Of a stretch of 64,000 nucleotides of DNA, positions 33,870 to 42,632 are shown in pieces. Source of the DNA: Laedolimicola sp934402125 (GTDB lineage Bacteria; Bacillota; Clostridia; Lachnospirales; Lachnospiraceae); assembly GCF_052065835.1 (NCBI RefSeq), contig NZ_JBQHTG010000001.1, positions 310,001-374,000 on the forward strand, given 5' to 3'. Numbering within the stretch: position 1 is the first letter of the stretch; every line of letters begins with the position of its first letter. The notes beneath the pieces were generated by a model. That model was not told the DNA's origin. It saw nothing but the letters and a program-made list of their open reading frames with translations, and did no database searches. A program made the translations under genes and the position numbers.

Positions 33870-34349
33870 TTAATCCGATGGATTCTCCCGCAGCTCTGCC
33901 AGGATATCGGAACTGCGAAAGCCCCGCCGCAGCAGAAATTGATAAAACCGTCTCTTTTCCTCCGGAGCCGCATTGACCGGATCCATGTGCTTCTTCTCCA
34001 TCCAACGGCGGATCTGCACCCGCTCATCCTGGGGCTCCGCTTCTTCCCGGGCTTCCTCCAGCACGGCTTTGGAGATTCCTTTTTTATACAGCAGCTCCTG
34101 CTCTATCTGACGGCTGCTCTTCACCCTGCCTCTGCTGTTCAGATAGTTGACTGCGTAGCGGTGATCGTCAATATAATGATAGCTTTTCACATATTCCACC
34201 GCCGCGTCCACGACCTCCGGCAGATAGTTTTCAGAAAGCTTGTCGCGTAACTCCTGCTCTGTACGATCAGAGCGCTCCAGGATATGGAGCGCTCTGCGTT
34301 TTGCCCGATTCAAATCATTACTCAGCTGTGTTTTTCTTTCCTGCTGCAT
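33870..34349 (-). CDS. recX: Regulatory protein RecX
   Basis: Binds RecA filaments and modulates recombination. The 159 residues have the three-helix repeats of RecX: RAKRRALHILERSDRTEQELRDKL region, VKSYHYIDDHRYAVNY and GRVKSSRQIEQELLYKKGI. It overlaps the recA 3' end by 32 bases in another frame, which suggests translational coupling and keeps RecX levels tied to RecA. Confidence 0.93.
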   Translation of the reverse strand: MQQERKTQLSNDLNRAKRRALHILERSDRTEQELRDKLSENYLPEVVDAAVEYVKSYHYIDDHRYAVNYLNSRGRVKSSRQIEQELLYKKGISKAVLEEAREEAEPQDERVQIRRWMEKKHMDPVNAAPEEKRRFYQFLLRRGFRSSDILAELRENPSD

Positions 34350-35394
34350 CGTTCTTTTCCTTCTTGGCCTTTTCTTCCTTCTCTTCCTCGGTCATAGCTC
34401 CGTCCAGCCCGAAGCCCTCCCGGACCTTCTCCTCCACCTCGCGGCAGATCTCCGGATTCTGCTTCAGGAACTGCTTGGCGTTCTCACGGCCCTGTCCAAT
34501 CTTGTCGCCCTCGTAGGCATACCAGGCTCCGCTCTTGTTGATGACGCCGGTATTGGCCGCCAGATCCAAAATATCGCCCTCCCGAGAGATACCCTCGCCG
34601 AACATGATATCAAATTCCGCTTCCTTAAAAGGCGGGGCGATCTTATTCTTCACCACGCGGATCCGAGTACGGTTGCCCACCATCTCGCCGCCCTGCTTCA
34701 GGGTCTCGATACGGCGCACGTCCATACGGATAGAGGAATAGAACTTCAGCGCCCGGCCGCCGGTGGTAACCTCCGGGCTGCCGAACATAACGCCCACCTT
34801 CTCACGCAGCTGGTTGATAAAAATCACGGTACAGTTGGACTTGCTGATAACAGCCGTCAGCTTTCTTAAAGCCTGGGACATCAGCCGCGCCTGCAGGCCC
34901 ACATGGGAATCTCCCATATCGCCCTCGATCTCCGCCTTGGGAACCAGGGCCGCTACCGAGTCCACGATGATAATATCCACTGCGCCGGAACGCACCATAG
35001 TCTCCGCGATCTCCAGCGCCTGCTCGCCGTTATCCGGCTGGGAGATATAGAGGTTGTCGATATCTACGCCGATATTCTTCGCATATACCGGATCCAGGGC
35101 GTGCTCCGCGTCGATGAAGCCCGCAATGCCTCCCCGCTTCTGCACCTCCGCTACCATATGCAAAGCCACGGTGGTCTTACCACTGGACTCCGGGCCATAG
35201 ACCTCGATGATTCGTCCCTTGGGGATACCGCCCAGTCCCAGCGCCAGATCCAGGCTCAGGCAGCCGGTGGGAATCGTCTCAATCTGCATGTTCGCGCCCT
35301 TGTCTCCCAGCTTCATGACGGAGCCCTTTCCAAACTGCTTCTCAATCTGGGCCAGGGCCGCTTCCAATGCTTTCTGTTTTTCTTCGTTTGCCAT
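34318..35394 (-). CDS. recA: Recombinase RecA
   Basis: DNA strand exchange and LexA cleavage. The ATG at 35394 is preferred (AAAGGAG 11 bases upstream) over the GTG four codons earlier that abuts the ribosome site. The 358 residues have the Walker A GPESSGKTT, the Walker B region IIIVDSVAAL, L1/L2 loops (QLREKVGVMFGSPEVTTGG) and a C-terminal acidic/basic tail. It is controlled by a LexA-type operator at 35455-35468. Confidence 0.98.
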   Translation of the reverse strand: MANEEKQKALEAALAQIEKQFGKGSVMKLGDKGANMQIETIPTGCLSLDLALGLGGIPKGRIIEVYGPESSGKTTVALHMVAEVQKRGGIAGFIDAEHALDPVYAKNIGVDIDNLYISQPDNGEQALEIAETMVRSGAVDIIIVDSVAALVPKAEIEGDMGDSHVGLQARLMSQALRKLTAVISKSNCTVIFINQLREKVGVMFGSPEVTTGGRALKFYSSIRMDVRRIETLKQGGEMVGNRTRIRVVKNKIAPPFKEAEFDIMFGEGISREGDILDLAANTGVINKSGAWYAYEGDKIGQGRENAKQFLKQNPEICREVEEKVREGFGLDGAMTEEEKEEKAKKEKNDAAGKKNTAE

Positions 35395-35454
35395 AGCTTC
35401 TGCCACTCCTTTATTCCGTACCTGATTTATTCTTTTATTTCGAACGTCTGTTTT

Positions 35455-35510
35455 CGAATATTTGTTCGTTTTTCAGGTACTATCTTATTATATTTTTCAT
35501 CTTCTGTCAA
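35455..35510 (-). promoter_or_regulatory. recA promoter with LexA (SOS) box
   Basis: Minus-strand TTGACA (35505-35510), 17-base spacer, TAAGAT (35482-35487). Just downstream lies CGAACAAATATTCG (minus strand of 35455-35468), one mismatch from the Gram-positive LexA consensus CGAAC-N4-GTTCG. A second, degenerate copy (CGAACGTCTGTTTTCG on the plus strand, 35441-35456) partly overlaps it. Confidence 0.8.
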
Positions 35511-35661
35511 GTAAAATCATCTGTGTCTGGGGAAATCGGAAAGAAGGTTTCCGGACAGCGGAACCCGCTGTCTGAAGCATAGCACAATTTTCCTCCTGCC
35601 GTCAATGCTTTTCCTCTTGTATCTGGAATATTTTTCCATATCCTGTTTTTCCGGTATCCTT

Positions 35662-36477
35662 TTATTTCTGAAAATGCTGATAATCCTGCACACTTTTCCA
35701 GCGTCCTCCCCAGGTAAAACCGTGGGCGTCAAAAAGCTGCAGGCACAGATCTCCCTCTCCGCCTATCTTATAGGGAAAATCCGCGCTTCGATCCGCATAA
35801 ATGTCGCTTCCCTCCGGGGAACTGTGCTTCACACCATTCGGATAAGTCACATAAGGATTGTAAAAGGGATTGATATCAACGGCCATGCCGAGGGCGTGCC
35901 TGGACAGCTTTGTGCTGCCTGCTACCACCCGGTAATTGAAGCAGGAGGTGTTGTTGTCCGCCACAGCCAGATCGTCGTCGCCGCCGTACTCGTCAATCAG
36001 CTGTATTTTTTCGATGGGATAGTCATTTTCATAAAGCGTCCGGAAAATCTCCAGAATTTCATCTGCTATCTGCGCGTTCGTAATCATTTCCCCCACATGG
36101 GTCTCCCCGTCGAAGCCGCAGTAAAGCAGGCGCAGATAACGCAGATCCTCACGGCCGATATTATCGTTTTCCACATAGGAAATACCGTTGATCCGCTCGA
36201 ATACTTCATCGGGAATGGGTTCGGCTGTAAACAGTCCGTCGATCTCCACCTCTTTATCTTCATCGTTCGCTTCATCTCCGGACGCTGCCGCCTCCTGCAA
36301 AGCATTATTCTCCTCTACGTCCGAATTATCTGTTTCAGCGCTCATTTCATCAAACGTATTTTCCATCTTCCACTCTGCATCGGGCGCTTTCTGTCCCGCG
36401 CATCCGCCGCATAACAGGCAAATGGCCATTCCTGCGGCAGAAATGACCATTTTTACACCTTTTTTATTCGATTTCAT
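35662..36477 (-). CDS. M15-family peptidase lipoprotein
   Basis: The 271-residue protein begins with a lipoprotein signal (lipobox LLCGGC at about 22-27) and an acidic stalk (about 45-80). The catalytic domain is of the peptidase M15 (D-Ala-D-Ala carboxypeptidase/L,D-endopeptidase) type: SRHALGMAVDINPF supplies the His and Asp zinc ligands, and DYQHFQK at the end the third histidine. It would cut peptidoglycan peptides outside the membrane. It starts five bases after asd, so the two are co-transcribed. A second M15 protein lies at 48239-49069. Confidence 0.85.
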   Translation of the reverse strand: MKSNKKGVKMVISAAGMAICLLCGGCAGQKAPDAEWKMENTFDEMSAETDNSDVEENNALQEAAASGDEANDEDKEVEIDGLFTAEPIPDEVFERINGISYVENDNIGREDLRYLRLLYCGFDGETHVGEMITNAQIADEILEIFRTLYENDYPIEKIQLIDEYGGDDDLAVADNNTSCFNYRVVAGSTKLSRHALGMAVDINPFYNPYVTYPNGVKHSSPEGSDIYADRSADFPYKIGGEGDLCLQLFDAHGFTWGGRWKSVQDYQHFQK

Positions 36478-36482
36478 AATCC

Positions 36483-37568
36483 TTATTTTGCTTTGATAAA
36501 GCCCTTTGCCTTCAGAAGCTCCGCGCAGAGTACGGCTCCGCCTGCAGCGCCCCGGACGGTGTTGTGGGACAGGCCGACAAACTTCCAGTCATAGACTGTA
36601 TCCTCACGGAGTCTTCCGATGGATACGCCCATGCCTCTCTCATAATCCACGTCCAGCATTACCTGGGGACGGTTATCCTCGGTCATATACTGGATAAACT
36701 GCTTCGGCGCGCTGGGAAGCGCAAGCTCCTGGGGTACTCCGCGGAAGCTCTCCAGCTTCTCGATGAGCTGCTCCTTGGTCGGTTTCTTGCGGAATTTTAC
36801 AAATACAGCCGCGGTGTGGCCGTTCAATACCGGGACACGGATACACTGGCAGGTGATAACCGGCTCCTTGGCCAGCTTAATCTCACCGTCCTCACAGGTT
36901 CCCAGAACACGTAAAGGCTCCTTCTCGCTCTTCTCCTCCTCGCCGCCGATGTAGGGAATGATATTTCCCACCATCTCCGGCCAGTCCTTGAAGGTCTTGC
37001 CTGCTCCGGAAATCGCCTGGTAGGTGGTAGCCACTACCTCGTAGGGCTCGAACTCCTCCCATGCCTTCAGAGCCGGGGTATAGGACTGAATGGAGCAGTT
37101 GGGTTTTACGGCGATGAAGCCTCTCTTGGTGCCGAGGCGCTCCTTCTGCTTCTCGATGATCGCTGTGTGGTCCGGATTGATCTCCGGAATGATCATGGGC
37201 ACGTCCGGCGTCCAGCGGTGCGCGCTGTTGTTGGACACTACCGGCGTCTCAGTCTTCGCATAAGCTTCCTCGATGGCACGGATCTCGTCCTTAGTCATAT
37301 CTACGGCGCTGAATACGAAATCCACGCCCGCAGCTACCTTCTCTACCTCATTGACATTCATAACTACGATGTCCTTCACTGCCTCCGGCATCGGCGTGTC
37401 CATCTTCCAGCGGCCGCCTACCGCGTCCTCGTATCTCTTTCCCGCGCTTCTTGCGCTGGCTGCGATGGTTACCACCTCGAACCAGGGGTGGTTCTCCAGT
37501 AAAGAAATGAATCTCTGTCCTACCATTCCGGTACCGCCCAGGATACCTACCTTAAGCTTCTCACTCAT
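36483..37568 (-). CDS. asd: Aspartate-semialdehyde dehydrogenase
   Basis: Reduces aspartyl phosphate to aspartate semialdehyde for lysine/diaminopimelate, threonine and methionine synthesis. The 361 residues start with the Rossmann motif LGGTGMVGQRFISLL. The catalytic cysteine is in VKPNCSIQSYTPAL and the histidine in PVLNGHTAAVFV; this is the archaeal/yeast-like asd subfamily by length and motif. It feeds diaminopimelate to peptidoglycan, which suits its co-transcribed M15 peptidase lipoprotein. Confidence 0.95.
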   Translation of the reverse strand: MSEKLKVGILGGTGMVGQRFISLLENHPWFEVVTIAASARSAGKRYEDAVGGRWKMDTPMPEAVKDIVVMNVNEVEKVAAGVDFVFSAVDMTKDEIRAIEEAYAKTETPVVSNNSAHRWTPDVPMIIPEINPDHTAIIEKQKERLGTKRGFIAVKPNCSIQSYTPALKAWEEFEPYEVVATTYQAISGAGKTFKDWPEMVGNIIPYIGGEEEKSEKEPLRVLGTCEDGEIKLAKEPVITCQCIRVPVLNGHTAAVFVKFRKKPTKEQLIEKLESFRGVPQELALPSAPKQFIQYMTEDNRPQVMLDVDYERGMGVSIGRLREDTVYDWKFVGLSHNTVRGAAGGAVLCAELLKAKGFIKAK

Positions 37569-37622
37569 TTTTCATATTCTCCTCTATGTCTTTATCATAC
37601 GGACATTTGTCTGTAATTCAAA

Positions 37623-37651
37623 ATACTACCGCAATTTGGCAAAAAATGCAA
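37623..37651 (-). promoter_or_regulatory. Promoter of asd and the M15 lipoprotein gene
   Basis: Minus-strand TTGCAT (37646-37651), 17-base spacer, TAGTAT (37623-37628). The leader is about 50 bases with no lysine riboswitch. Confidence 0.65.
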
Positions 37652-37674
37652 GTACTTTTTTCTTATTATAATGT

Positions 37675-38559
37675 CTATAACAAATCCACTGCCTTGGCAG
37701 CCGCCTCCTGGAGCATCTGGCAGAATCCCTCGGGGTCGGTCATGTTCTTGCCCTTGCCCTCTTCTATGATGTCCACCAGCTCCCGGATATTCTTTTCCTC
37801 ACAGGTGCTGCCCAGCATCCGCGCCAGCCGTCCCGCGGATTCAATCAGGCGTAAGGGGCCGTACATATGGGGCTCCCCGGGCAGTCCGGCCGCGCTGGTA
37901 ATCATATAGATCAGCAGATCCCGCAGTTCTTTCTTATTAAGCTGCAGGGGCTCTGTCTGCACACTCTGCGTCTTTGCAGGCTTGTCCTGCGCTTTTACAG
38001 GTTCGTCCTGTGCTTTTGCAGATTTCTCCTCCGCCGCCGGTTCCGCCCAGGCGTTCCAGAACAACACCTGATCCATGGCTTTTCGTTTCGGCTCCCGCGG
38101 CTCTGCTGCAGGCCAACCTACGGAAATCAGGATTTCCAGCCGCATGGTATCCGGCAGATTCAGAAGCTTATGTACGGCCTTGTCATTATAGCTTTTGATG
38201 GCGCAGGTTCCAAGACCCAGATCCGCAGCCTCTAGCATCAGATTCTCCGCCGCCATAGCCGCGTCCATCATCAGGCCGTAGACCAGGCTGTTCTTACTGC
38301 CCCGCCGTTCCACCTCGGCCAGGTCGCTGGCAATAGCGACGATGACCGGCGGCTTGCCGGAGAGACCCGGACTGAAGGAATCGATTGCCCGCACCAGCTC
38401 CGGTTCATCTGCCACAAAGAACCGCCAGGCCTGCATGTTGCTGGCGCTGGGAGCCAGGGCCGCCGCCCGGATAAGCTGCTCCAGAAGCTCTCTGGAAACC
38501 GGCTTTTCGGAAAATTTGCGAATGCTCCGCCGTTTTTCAATTACCTCATGTAACTCCAT
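37675..38559 (-). CDS. Nitroreductase with C-terminal DUF6092-like domain
   Basis: Residues 1-170 form an FMN nitroreductase domain: RRSIRKFSEKPVS, ASNMQAWRFFV and GLGTCAIKSYN. A repetitive Ala/Lys/Gln/Asp-Pro linker (AKAQDEPVKAQDKPAKTQ) spans about 178-203. The last 90 residues (DLLIYMITSAAGLPGEPHMY then GPLRLIESAGRLARML) resemble DUF6092, a small domain of unknown function. Nitroreductases use NAD(P)H to reduce nitro or quinone groups; the fusion may give it a dedicated partner. The ATG at 38559 follows GGGGAAG. The domain name is from memory. Confidence 0.82.
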   Translation of the reverse strand: MELHEVIEKRRSIRKFSEKPVSRELLEQLIRAAALAPSASNMQAWRFFVADEPELVRAIDSFSPGLSGKPPVIVAIASDLAEVERRGSKNSLVYGLMMDAAMAAENLMLEAADLGLGTCAIKSYNDKAVHKLLNLPDTMRLEILISVGWPAAEPREPKRKAMDQVLFWNAWAEPAAEEKSAKAQDEPVKAQDKPAKTQSVQTEPLQLNKKELRDLLIYMITSAAGLPGEPHMYGPLRLIESAGRLARMLGSTCEEKNIRELVDIIEEGKGKNMTDPEGFCQMLQEAAAKAVDLL

Positions 38560-38603
38560 ATGTATCTTCCCCCATACATCGTATTGATATCTTTTATCTT
38601 ACT

Positions 38604-39554
38604 CTATGAAAGGATTCCTGTAAACAGAAACAGGATCGGAATCGTTACCATGCAGCAGAGGGTGGTTACAAATACCGCCGTGGACGCGTATTCCTCGTCC
38701 AGCCCATACTGATTGGCAATCATGCAGCTGGTGGTCATGGAGGGTGCGCCCGCAATCAGCATCAGCACGATCCGCTCCGTCTCCGGCAGAAACGGTCCGG
38801 TCAGCGCATACAGCAGAAGCGGCACGGCCAGAAGCTTGGTCAGCACCAGCAGCCACAGGGTCTTCAGGCAGTGCAGACTGCCTTTATCCAGGAAACAGAT
38901 AGTACAGCCCACATAGATAAGTCCCAGACTGTAGCTGATATTTCCCACATTGCCGCAGACCTCCAGAACCGGCCCGGGCAATGTGACCGCCAAAGAATTC
39001 AGAGTCAGGGTCAGCACGATGGAAACCAGAATCGGGTTCAGCAGCCGTTTCCCCAGAATCCGGTACCAGGGCTCCCGTCCTTTCCCGATTCCCCGGGTAA
39101 AGAGATACAGCCCTAAGGTCCAGACCATCATCGTATCCACGGCAGAGCAGATGGGGATATACTGCTGGCCGTTCTCCGGCGTATACAGGGCCATCAGAAT
39201 CGGGATCACCACGAAGCCGTAATTGCCGCCCACCATGCAGCCTGCATGCACGTTGGAGGCGGGGGATTTCAGTCCCGCCAGACGCACGCACAGAAGGCCC
39301 GTCGCACCCAGCAGCAGATAGCCCGCCATCTGCCAGAGAACGATAGCGTGGAAATCCGCCAGATCCGCCCAGGTGGTTCCCCGCTGGCACAAAAGGGAGA
39401 CCGTCAGGCAGGGCAGCACCACCTTAATCAGGAAGGCTGACAGGGACGGCAGACTGTTTTTGGGGAAAATTCCCAGTTTTGAGATCGCAAAGCCCAGCGC
39501 AATCAGAATGAAAAAGCTGATAAGCTTCGGTCCAATAATGATAAAATACTCCAT
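38604..39554 (-). CDS. AEC (auxin efflux carrier) family transporter
   Basis: The start at 39554 (MEYFIIIGPKLISFFILIAL) follows GAGG; a TTG five codons earlier is less likely. The 316 residues have about ten membrane segments in two inverted halves, with the break between about 150 and 165. Typical AEC features are the proline-containing GYLLLGATGLL region, NYGFVVIPILMALY and ASMTTSCMIANQYG near the C-terminus. These proteins move organic acids or amino acids; the substrate is unknown. It lies downstream of the OPT transporter but beyond a strong terminator. Confidence 0.88.
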   Translation of the reverse strand: MEYFIIIGPKLISFFILIALGFAISKLGIFPKNSLPSLSAFLIKVVLPCLTVSLLCQRGTTWADLADFHAIVLWQMAGYLLLGATGLLCVRLAGLKSPASNVHAGCMVGGNYGFVVIPILMALYTPENGQQYIPICSAVDTMMVWTLGLYLFTRGIGKGREPWYRILGKRLLNPILVSIVLTLTLNSLAVTLPGPVLEVCGNVGNISYSLGLIYVGCTICFLDKGSLHCLKTLWLLVLTKLLAVPLLLYALTGPFLPETERIVLMLIAGAPSMTTSCMIANQYGLDEEYASTAVFVTTLCCMVTIPILFLFTGILS

Positions 39555-39567
39555 CGTTTTTGTCCTC

Positions 39568-39612
39568 AAAAAGGGAAACCCTGTCCGATCGCGGACAGAA
39601 TTCCCCTTTTTC
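39568..39612 (-). terminator. Terminator of the OPT transporter gene
   Basis: Stem AAAAAGGG...CTGTCCG / CGGACAG...CCCCTTTTT (39568-39587 with 39592-39612, small internal loop), with a T-run on the minus strand. Confidence 0.8.
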
Positions 39613-39654
39613 CTGTAAATTCAGGCTTTTACATTTTCAGATATCAGATATCGG

Positions 39655-41337
39655 TCAGTCCTTCTTTCCAACCAGTCCCAGAGTCGCGGTGAAGAAGCTG
39701 TAGATCGCAGCTCCTGCCAGCGCGCCGGCACCCAGGATATTGAGGGTCTGCTCGTTCTCCTTGTTCGCGCGGACAGCAATCAGACGGATAATCAGACCGG
39801 CCGCGATAGTCAGACCGTTGATGATGTTGCCTACCAAAAGTCCGGTCGCAAACAGGATACCCAGCTGGCGTTTTCCGCCGACAAGCTGAATGATAGCGCC
39901 CAGGATCGCCCAGATAAGAAGCCATTTTGTGATTTCCGCGCTTGCTCCCGCGTCGATGGTAGCCACGAAGGTATTGGACACTGCTACGAAGAGTCCCTGT
40001 CCGAAGTACTTATTTGCAAAGAAGGCAACCATCACAAAGGCAACTGCGAAGCCCATCAGCTCTGCCAGGAACTGCTGCTTGCGTCCTTCCTTCTCCAGCT
40101 CCGGATTTGCTCCGTTTCCTCTTAAGATATAACCGCACTTCAGGTCGTACGCCATATCGGAGAAGCAGGGGCCGGTCGCTGCGGTAAAGCCTACCAGCAG
40201 GCCCAGAGCCAGCTTCGGGAAGCCGAGAAGCATACCGACAATCAGGAAGATCAGGGCTGTCGCAAATCCCGGGAACCAGCCAGAATACATCGCGGAGATA
40301 CCTACGATCAGCTCGGAGGCCTCTGCCGCGAAGGCTGCGAAGATCAGCCAGAGAATGAACTGCGGCAGGCTCATCTTGGTGATGATTCCGCCTACGACTG
40401 CCAGGAAGAGACCGATCACCAGGTATGCGCCGAAGCCCACGCCCAGGGTCTTCTTCATATGTTCTTTGGATACCACGTTGGTGCTGTCCATTACCTTGGT
40501 GCCCTTGCTCTTCTTAAACAAGGAGATGCCGCACTGTACCAGGGAAATGATACCTGCGCCGATCATAACGCCGTGCGCCATGTACTGCAGGGAAAGGTGG
40601 TCTGTGTATACAAAGCCCTCTCCGAACAAATTGGTTACGAAGGTAAAGGCGTGTCCGAATACCGAGAAGGAGAAGCCGTTCACCTTCAGGACACCGATCA
40701 CCAGGGAACCTACAGCCAGCGCCGCCATGGCTCCGAAATCGCCAAACCAGGAAACTCCCAGAAGATCCATGGGAAGTCCTGCAATCTTACCTACCCAGCC
40801 AAGGCCGATACCTACCAGAAGCAGAACCGCCTTCTTACCTTTTTCGATGACTGCCATGATGGAATCCGCTGCAGCGACTCCGGGCGGCCATGCGCCCTCT
40901 GCCGGGAACATCTCCGATCCGAAGCAGTTGTAAAGAATGGTAGCGTCCACACAGGTCGCCAGCATTACGCCAATCAGCATCGGGAACATCAGCTCCGGAT
41001 AACCCATGATTACCGGGATACCGATGGGAAGAATCATACAGTTCGCTGCGGAAAAGGTCGCTGCGGAGATAGAGGTCTGTAAGAGATTCTGTCTGTGGAT
41101 GCTGCGGTATTTTCTCAGAAACGCCACCGGGATACGGGAAAGAAGGATGGCGAACAATGCTCCGATGATAGAAGTATTCGGAGTAACACCGGTGCGGACG
41201 ATCAGCTCCAGTCCGATAATACAGCCGACGACGGCCAGCGGAAGTCCCAGAATCAGTACCTGGGGATCCCATGCTTTCGGATGCTCAGCTGCGGAAATCG
41301 ACTGCTGTTTTTTCAGTTCAGGATTTTCACTTATCAT
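39655..41337 (-). CDS. OPT/YSL family oligopeptide or metal-chelate transporter
   Basis: A 560-residue protein with about 15 hydrophobic segments. It begins with an aqueous tail then LILGLPLAVVGCIIGLELIV and matches OPT/YSL carriers through FSAANCMILPIGIPVIMGYP, GLLVGFTAATGPCFSDMAYD and the C-terminal GLLVGNIINGLTIAAGLIIR. OPT proteins import small peptides or peptide-like chelates by proton symport. It is divergent from the DUF1177-AroM-M29-racemase-DUF917 operon, sharing the 305-base intergenic region, which makes it the likely uptake system for that pathway. A terminator-like hairpin precedes its start. Confidence 0.92.
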   Translation of the reverse strand: MISENPELKKQQSISAAEHPKAWDPQVLILGLPLAVVGCIIGLELIVRTGVTPNTSIIGALFAILLSRIPVAFLRKYRSIHRQNLLQTSISAATFSAANCMILPIGIPVIMGYPELMFPMLIGVMLATCVDATILYNCFGSEMFPAEGAWPPGVAAADSIMAVIEKGKKAVLLLVGIGLGWVGKIAGLPMDLLGVSWFGDFGAMAALAVGSLVIGVLKVNGFSFSVFGHAFTFVTNLFGEGFVYTDHLSLQYMAHGVMIGAGIISLVQCGISLFKKSKGTKVMDSTNVVSKEHMKKTLGVGFGAYLVIGLFLAVVGGIITKMSLPQFILWLIFAAFAAEASELIVGISAMYSGWFPGFATALIFLIVGMLLGFPKLALGLLVGFTAATGPCFSDMAYDLKCGYILRGNGANPELEKEGRKQQFLAELMGFAVAFVMVAFFANKYFGQGLFVAVSNTFVATIDAGASAEITKWLLIWAILGAIIQLVGGKRQLGILFATGLLVGNIINGLTIAAGLIIRLIAVRANKENEQTLNILGAGALAGAAIYSFFTATLGLVGKKD

Positions 41338-41355
41338 AGTATCAGCTTCCTTTCT

Positions 41356-41405
41356 AAAAAAGCTATGATACAGGCATCCCCGTTGTCCTATGCCCGTTCA
41401 TAGCT
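41356..41405 (-). promoter_or_regulatory. Terminator-like hairpin in the leader of the OPT transporter mRNA
   Basis: On the minus strand: AGCTATGAACGGGCAT, 12-base loop, ATGCCTGTATCATAGCT, then TTTTT. It lies between the promoter (41419-41447) and the ATG at 41337, and no upstream gene on that strand needs ending, so it fits an attenuator. The leader is only about 75 bases, which leaves little room for a separate sensor; the ligand or factor is unknown. Confidence 0.6.
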
Positions 41406-41418
41406 CGTGATGGCTTTT

Positions 41419-41447
41419 ATCATACCCTAACTTCATCGCTCTGTCAA
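41419..41447 (-). promoter_or_regulatory. Promoter of the OPT transporter gene
   Basis: Minus-strand TTGACA (41442-41447), exactly 17 bases, TATGAT (41419-41424). Confidence 0.75.
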
Positions 41448-41577
41448 GGCAAAGTGTAAACATCCTCTAAAATTTCTTAATATTTCATAAACTTTTCGGA
41501 AATTTCTGGTGGTTTCTGGCTTCTTCTGGATCTTTTATTTCTTTTCATACTTTGTCTAAAAAACAACATTATAATGG

Positions 41578-41606
41578 TTGCTTTTCTGTGCAAAATACGT
41601 TATGAT
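41578..41606 (+). promoter_or_regulatory. Promoter of the DUF1177-DUF917 operon
   Basis: Plus-strand TTGCTT (41578-41583), 17-base spacer, TATGAT (41601-41606). The ribosome site ACAGGAGG follows at 41624-41631. The region between the two divergent promoters (41448-41577) is AT-rich and the likely place for a regulator, but I see no clear palindrome. Confidence 0.65.
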
Positions 41607-41642
41607 TCTTGTAGAATTTATTACAGGAGGTAACTTTAAATC

Positions 41643-42581
41643 ATGCTTATCAAACAGGTTATGGAGGTTTTCGATGTTCTCGACAGCAGTACAGTAAACG
41701 GCGCAGCCGTTAAGGATTATCTGCTTTCCGTGAACCCCGAGGCAAACGTGGAGGTTTACCCGCTGGAGGGACCCAAGGGCAGCACCGATATGGTAAAGGT
41801 TCGCATCCCCGGTACCAACGGTAAGGCAAAGGGTGGATCCGCTCCGACTATCGGTCTTCTGGGACGTCTGGGCGGTATCGGCGCGCGTCCGGAGATGATT
41901 GGCTTCGTATCCGACGGAGACGGCGCACTCTGCGCACTGGCTGTTGCAGCCAAGCTTCTGGACATGCAGACCAAGGGCGATTATCTGGAGGGCGACGTAT
42001 TCGTATCTACCCAGATTTGTCCCCATGCTCCGACTGCTCCCCACAAGCCGGTTCCCTTCATGGGTTCCCCGGTTGAGATGGCTCAGGTCAACAGAGAGGA
42101 AGTCAGCCCAGAGCTGGACGCTATCCTGACGGTAGACACTACCAAGGGCAACCGCGTCATCAACACCAGAGGTTTTGCTATCTCCAGTACTGTAAAAGAA
42201 GGCTGGGTTCTTCGCGTATCCGAGGATCTGCTGGAGATCATGCAGCGTACCACAGGACAGCTTCCGTATGTATTCCCGCTGAGCATGCAGGATATCACAC
42301 CTTACGGAAACGATGTATATCATCTGAACAGTATTCTGCAGCCCTGCACCGCTACCAAGGCTCCGGTTGTAGGCGTGGCTATTACCACCGAGACCATGGT
42401 TCCCGGCTGTGCTACAGGCTCCACTCACTTTGCTGACGTGGAAGAGACCGCCCGCTACATGATGGAGGTTGCAAAATCCTTCGGCCGCGGCGAAGTAAGC
42501 TTCTACGACGAGGAGGAGTACGAGCATCTGGTGAAGCTGTACGGCAAGATGGATCATCTTCAGACTCTCGGAAACAAATAA
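41643..42581 (+). CDS. DUF1177 family protein
   Basis: A 312-residue protein matching the DUF1177 family in full: VMEVFDVLDSSTVNGAAVKD at the start, PTIGLLGRLGGIGARPEMIG, FVSTQICPHAPTAPHKPVPF and VVGVAITTETMVPGCATGST. The histidine-rich ICPHAPTAPHKP segment could bind a metal, but no function is established. First gene of a five-gene operon with a transporter on the other strand. The ATG at 41643 follows GGAGG by 12 bases. An intercistronic terminator-like hairpin follows it, so it may be made in excess of the others. Confidence 0.88.
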   Translation: MLIKQVMEVFDVLDSSTVNGAAVKDYLLSVNPEANVEVYPLEGPKGSTDMVKVRIPGTNGKAKGGSAPTIGLLGRLGGIGARPEMIGFVSDGDGALCALAVAAKLLDMQTKGDYLEGDVFVSTQICPHAPTAPHKPVPFMGSPVEMAQVNREEVSPELDAILTVDTTKGNRVINTRGFAISSTVKEGWVLRVSEDLLEIMQRTTGQLPYVFPLSMQDITPYGNDVYHLNSILQPCTATKAPVVGVAITTETMVPGCATGSTHFADVEETARYMMEVAKSFGRGEVSFYDEEEYEHLVKLYGKMDHLQTLGNK

Positions 42582-42601
42582 TTTTTTTTCTGCACGCAAG
42601 G

Positions 42602-42632
42602 AGGCGGCCGTATACTTTGCGGCCGTCTTTTT
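42602..42632 (+). terminator. Intercistronic terminator-like hairpin after the DUF1177 gene
   Basis: Stem GGCGGCCG / CGGCCGTC with a 9-base loop, then TTTTTAT. Located 21 bases past the stop and 27 bases before the AroM gene, so the downstream genes would depend on read-through, as no strong new promoter is visible. Confidence 0.65.
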
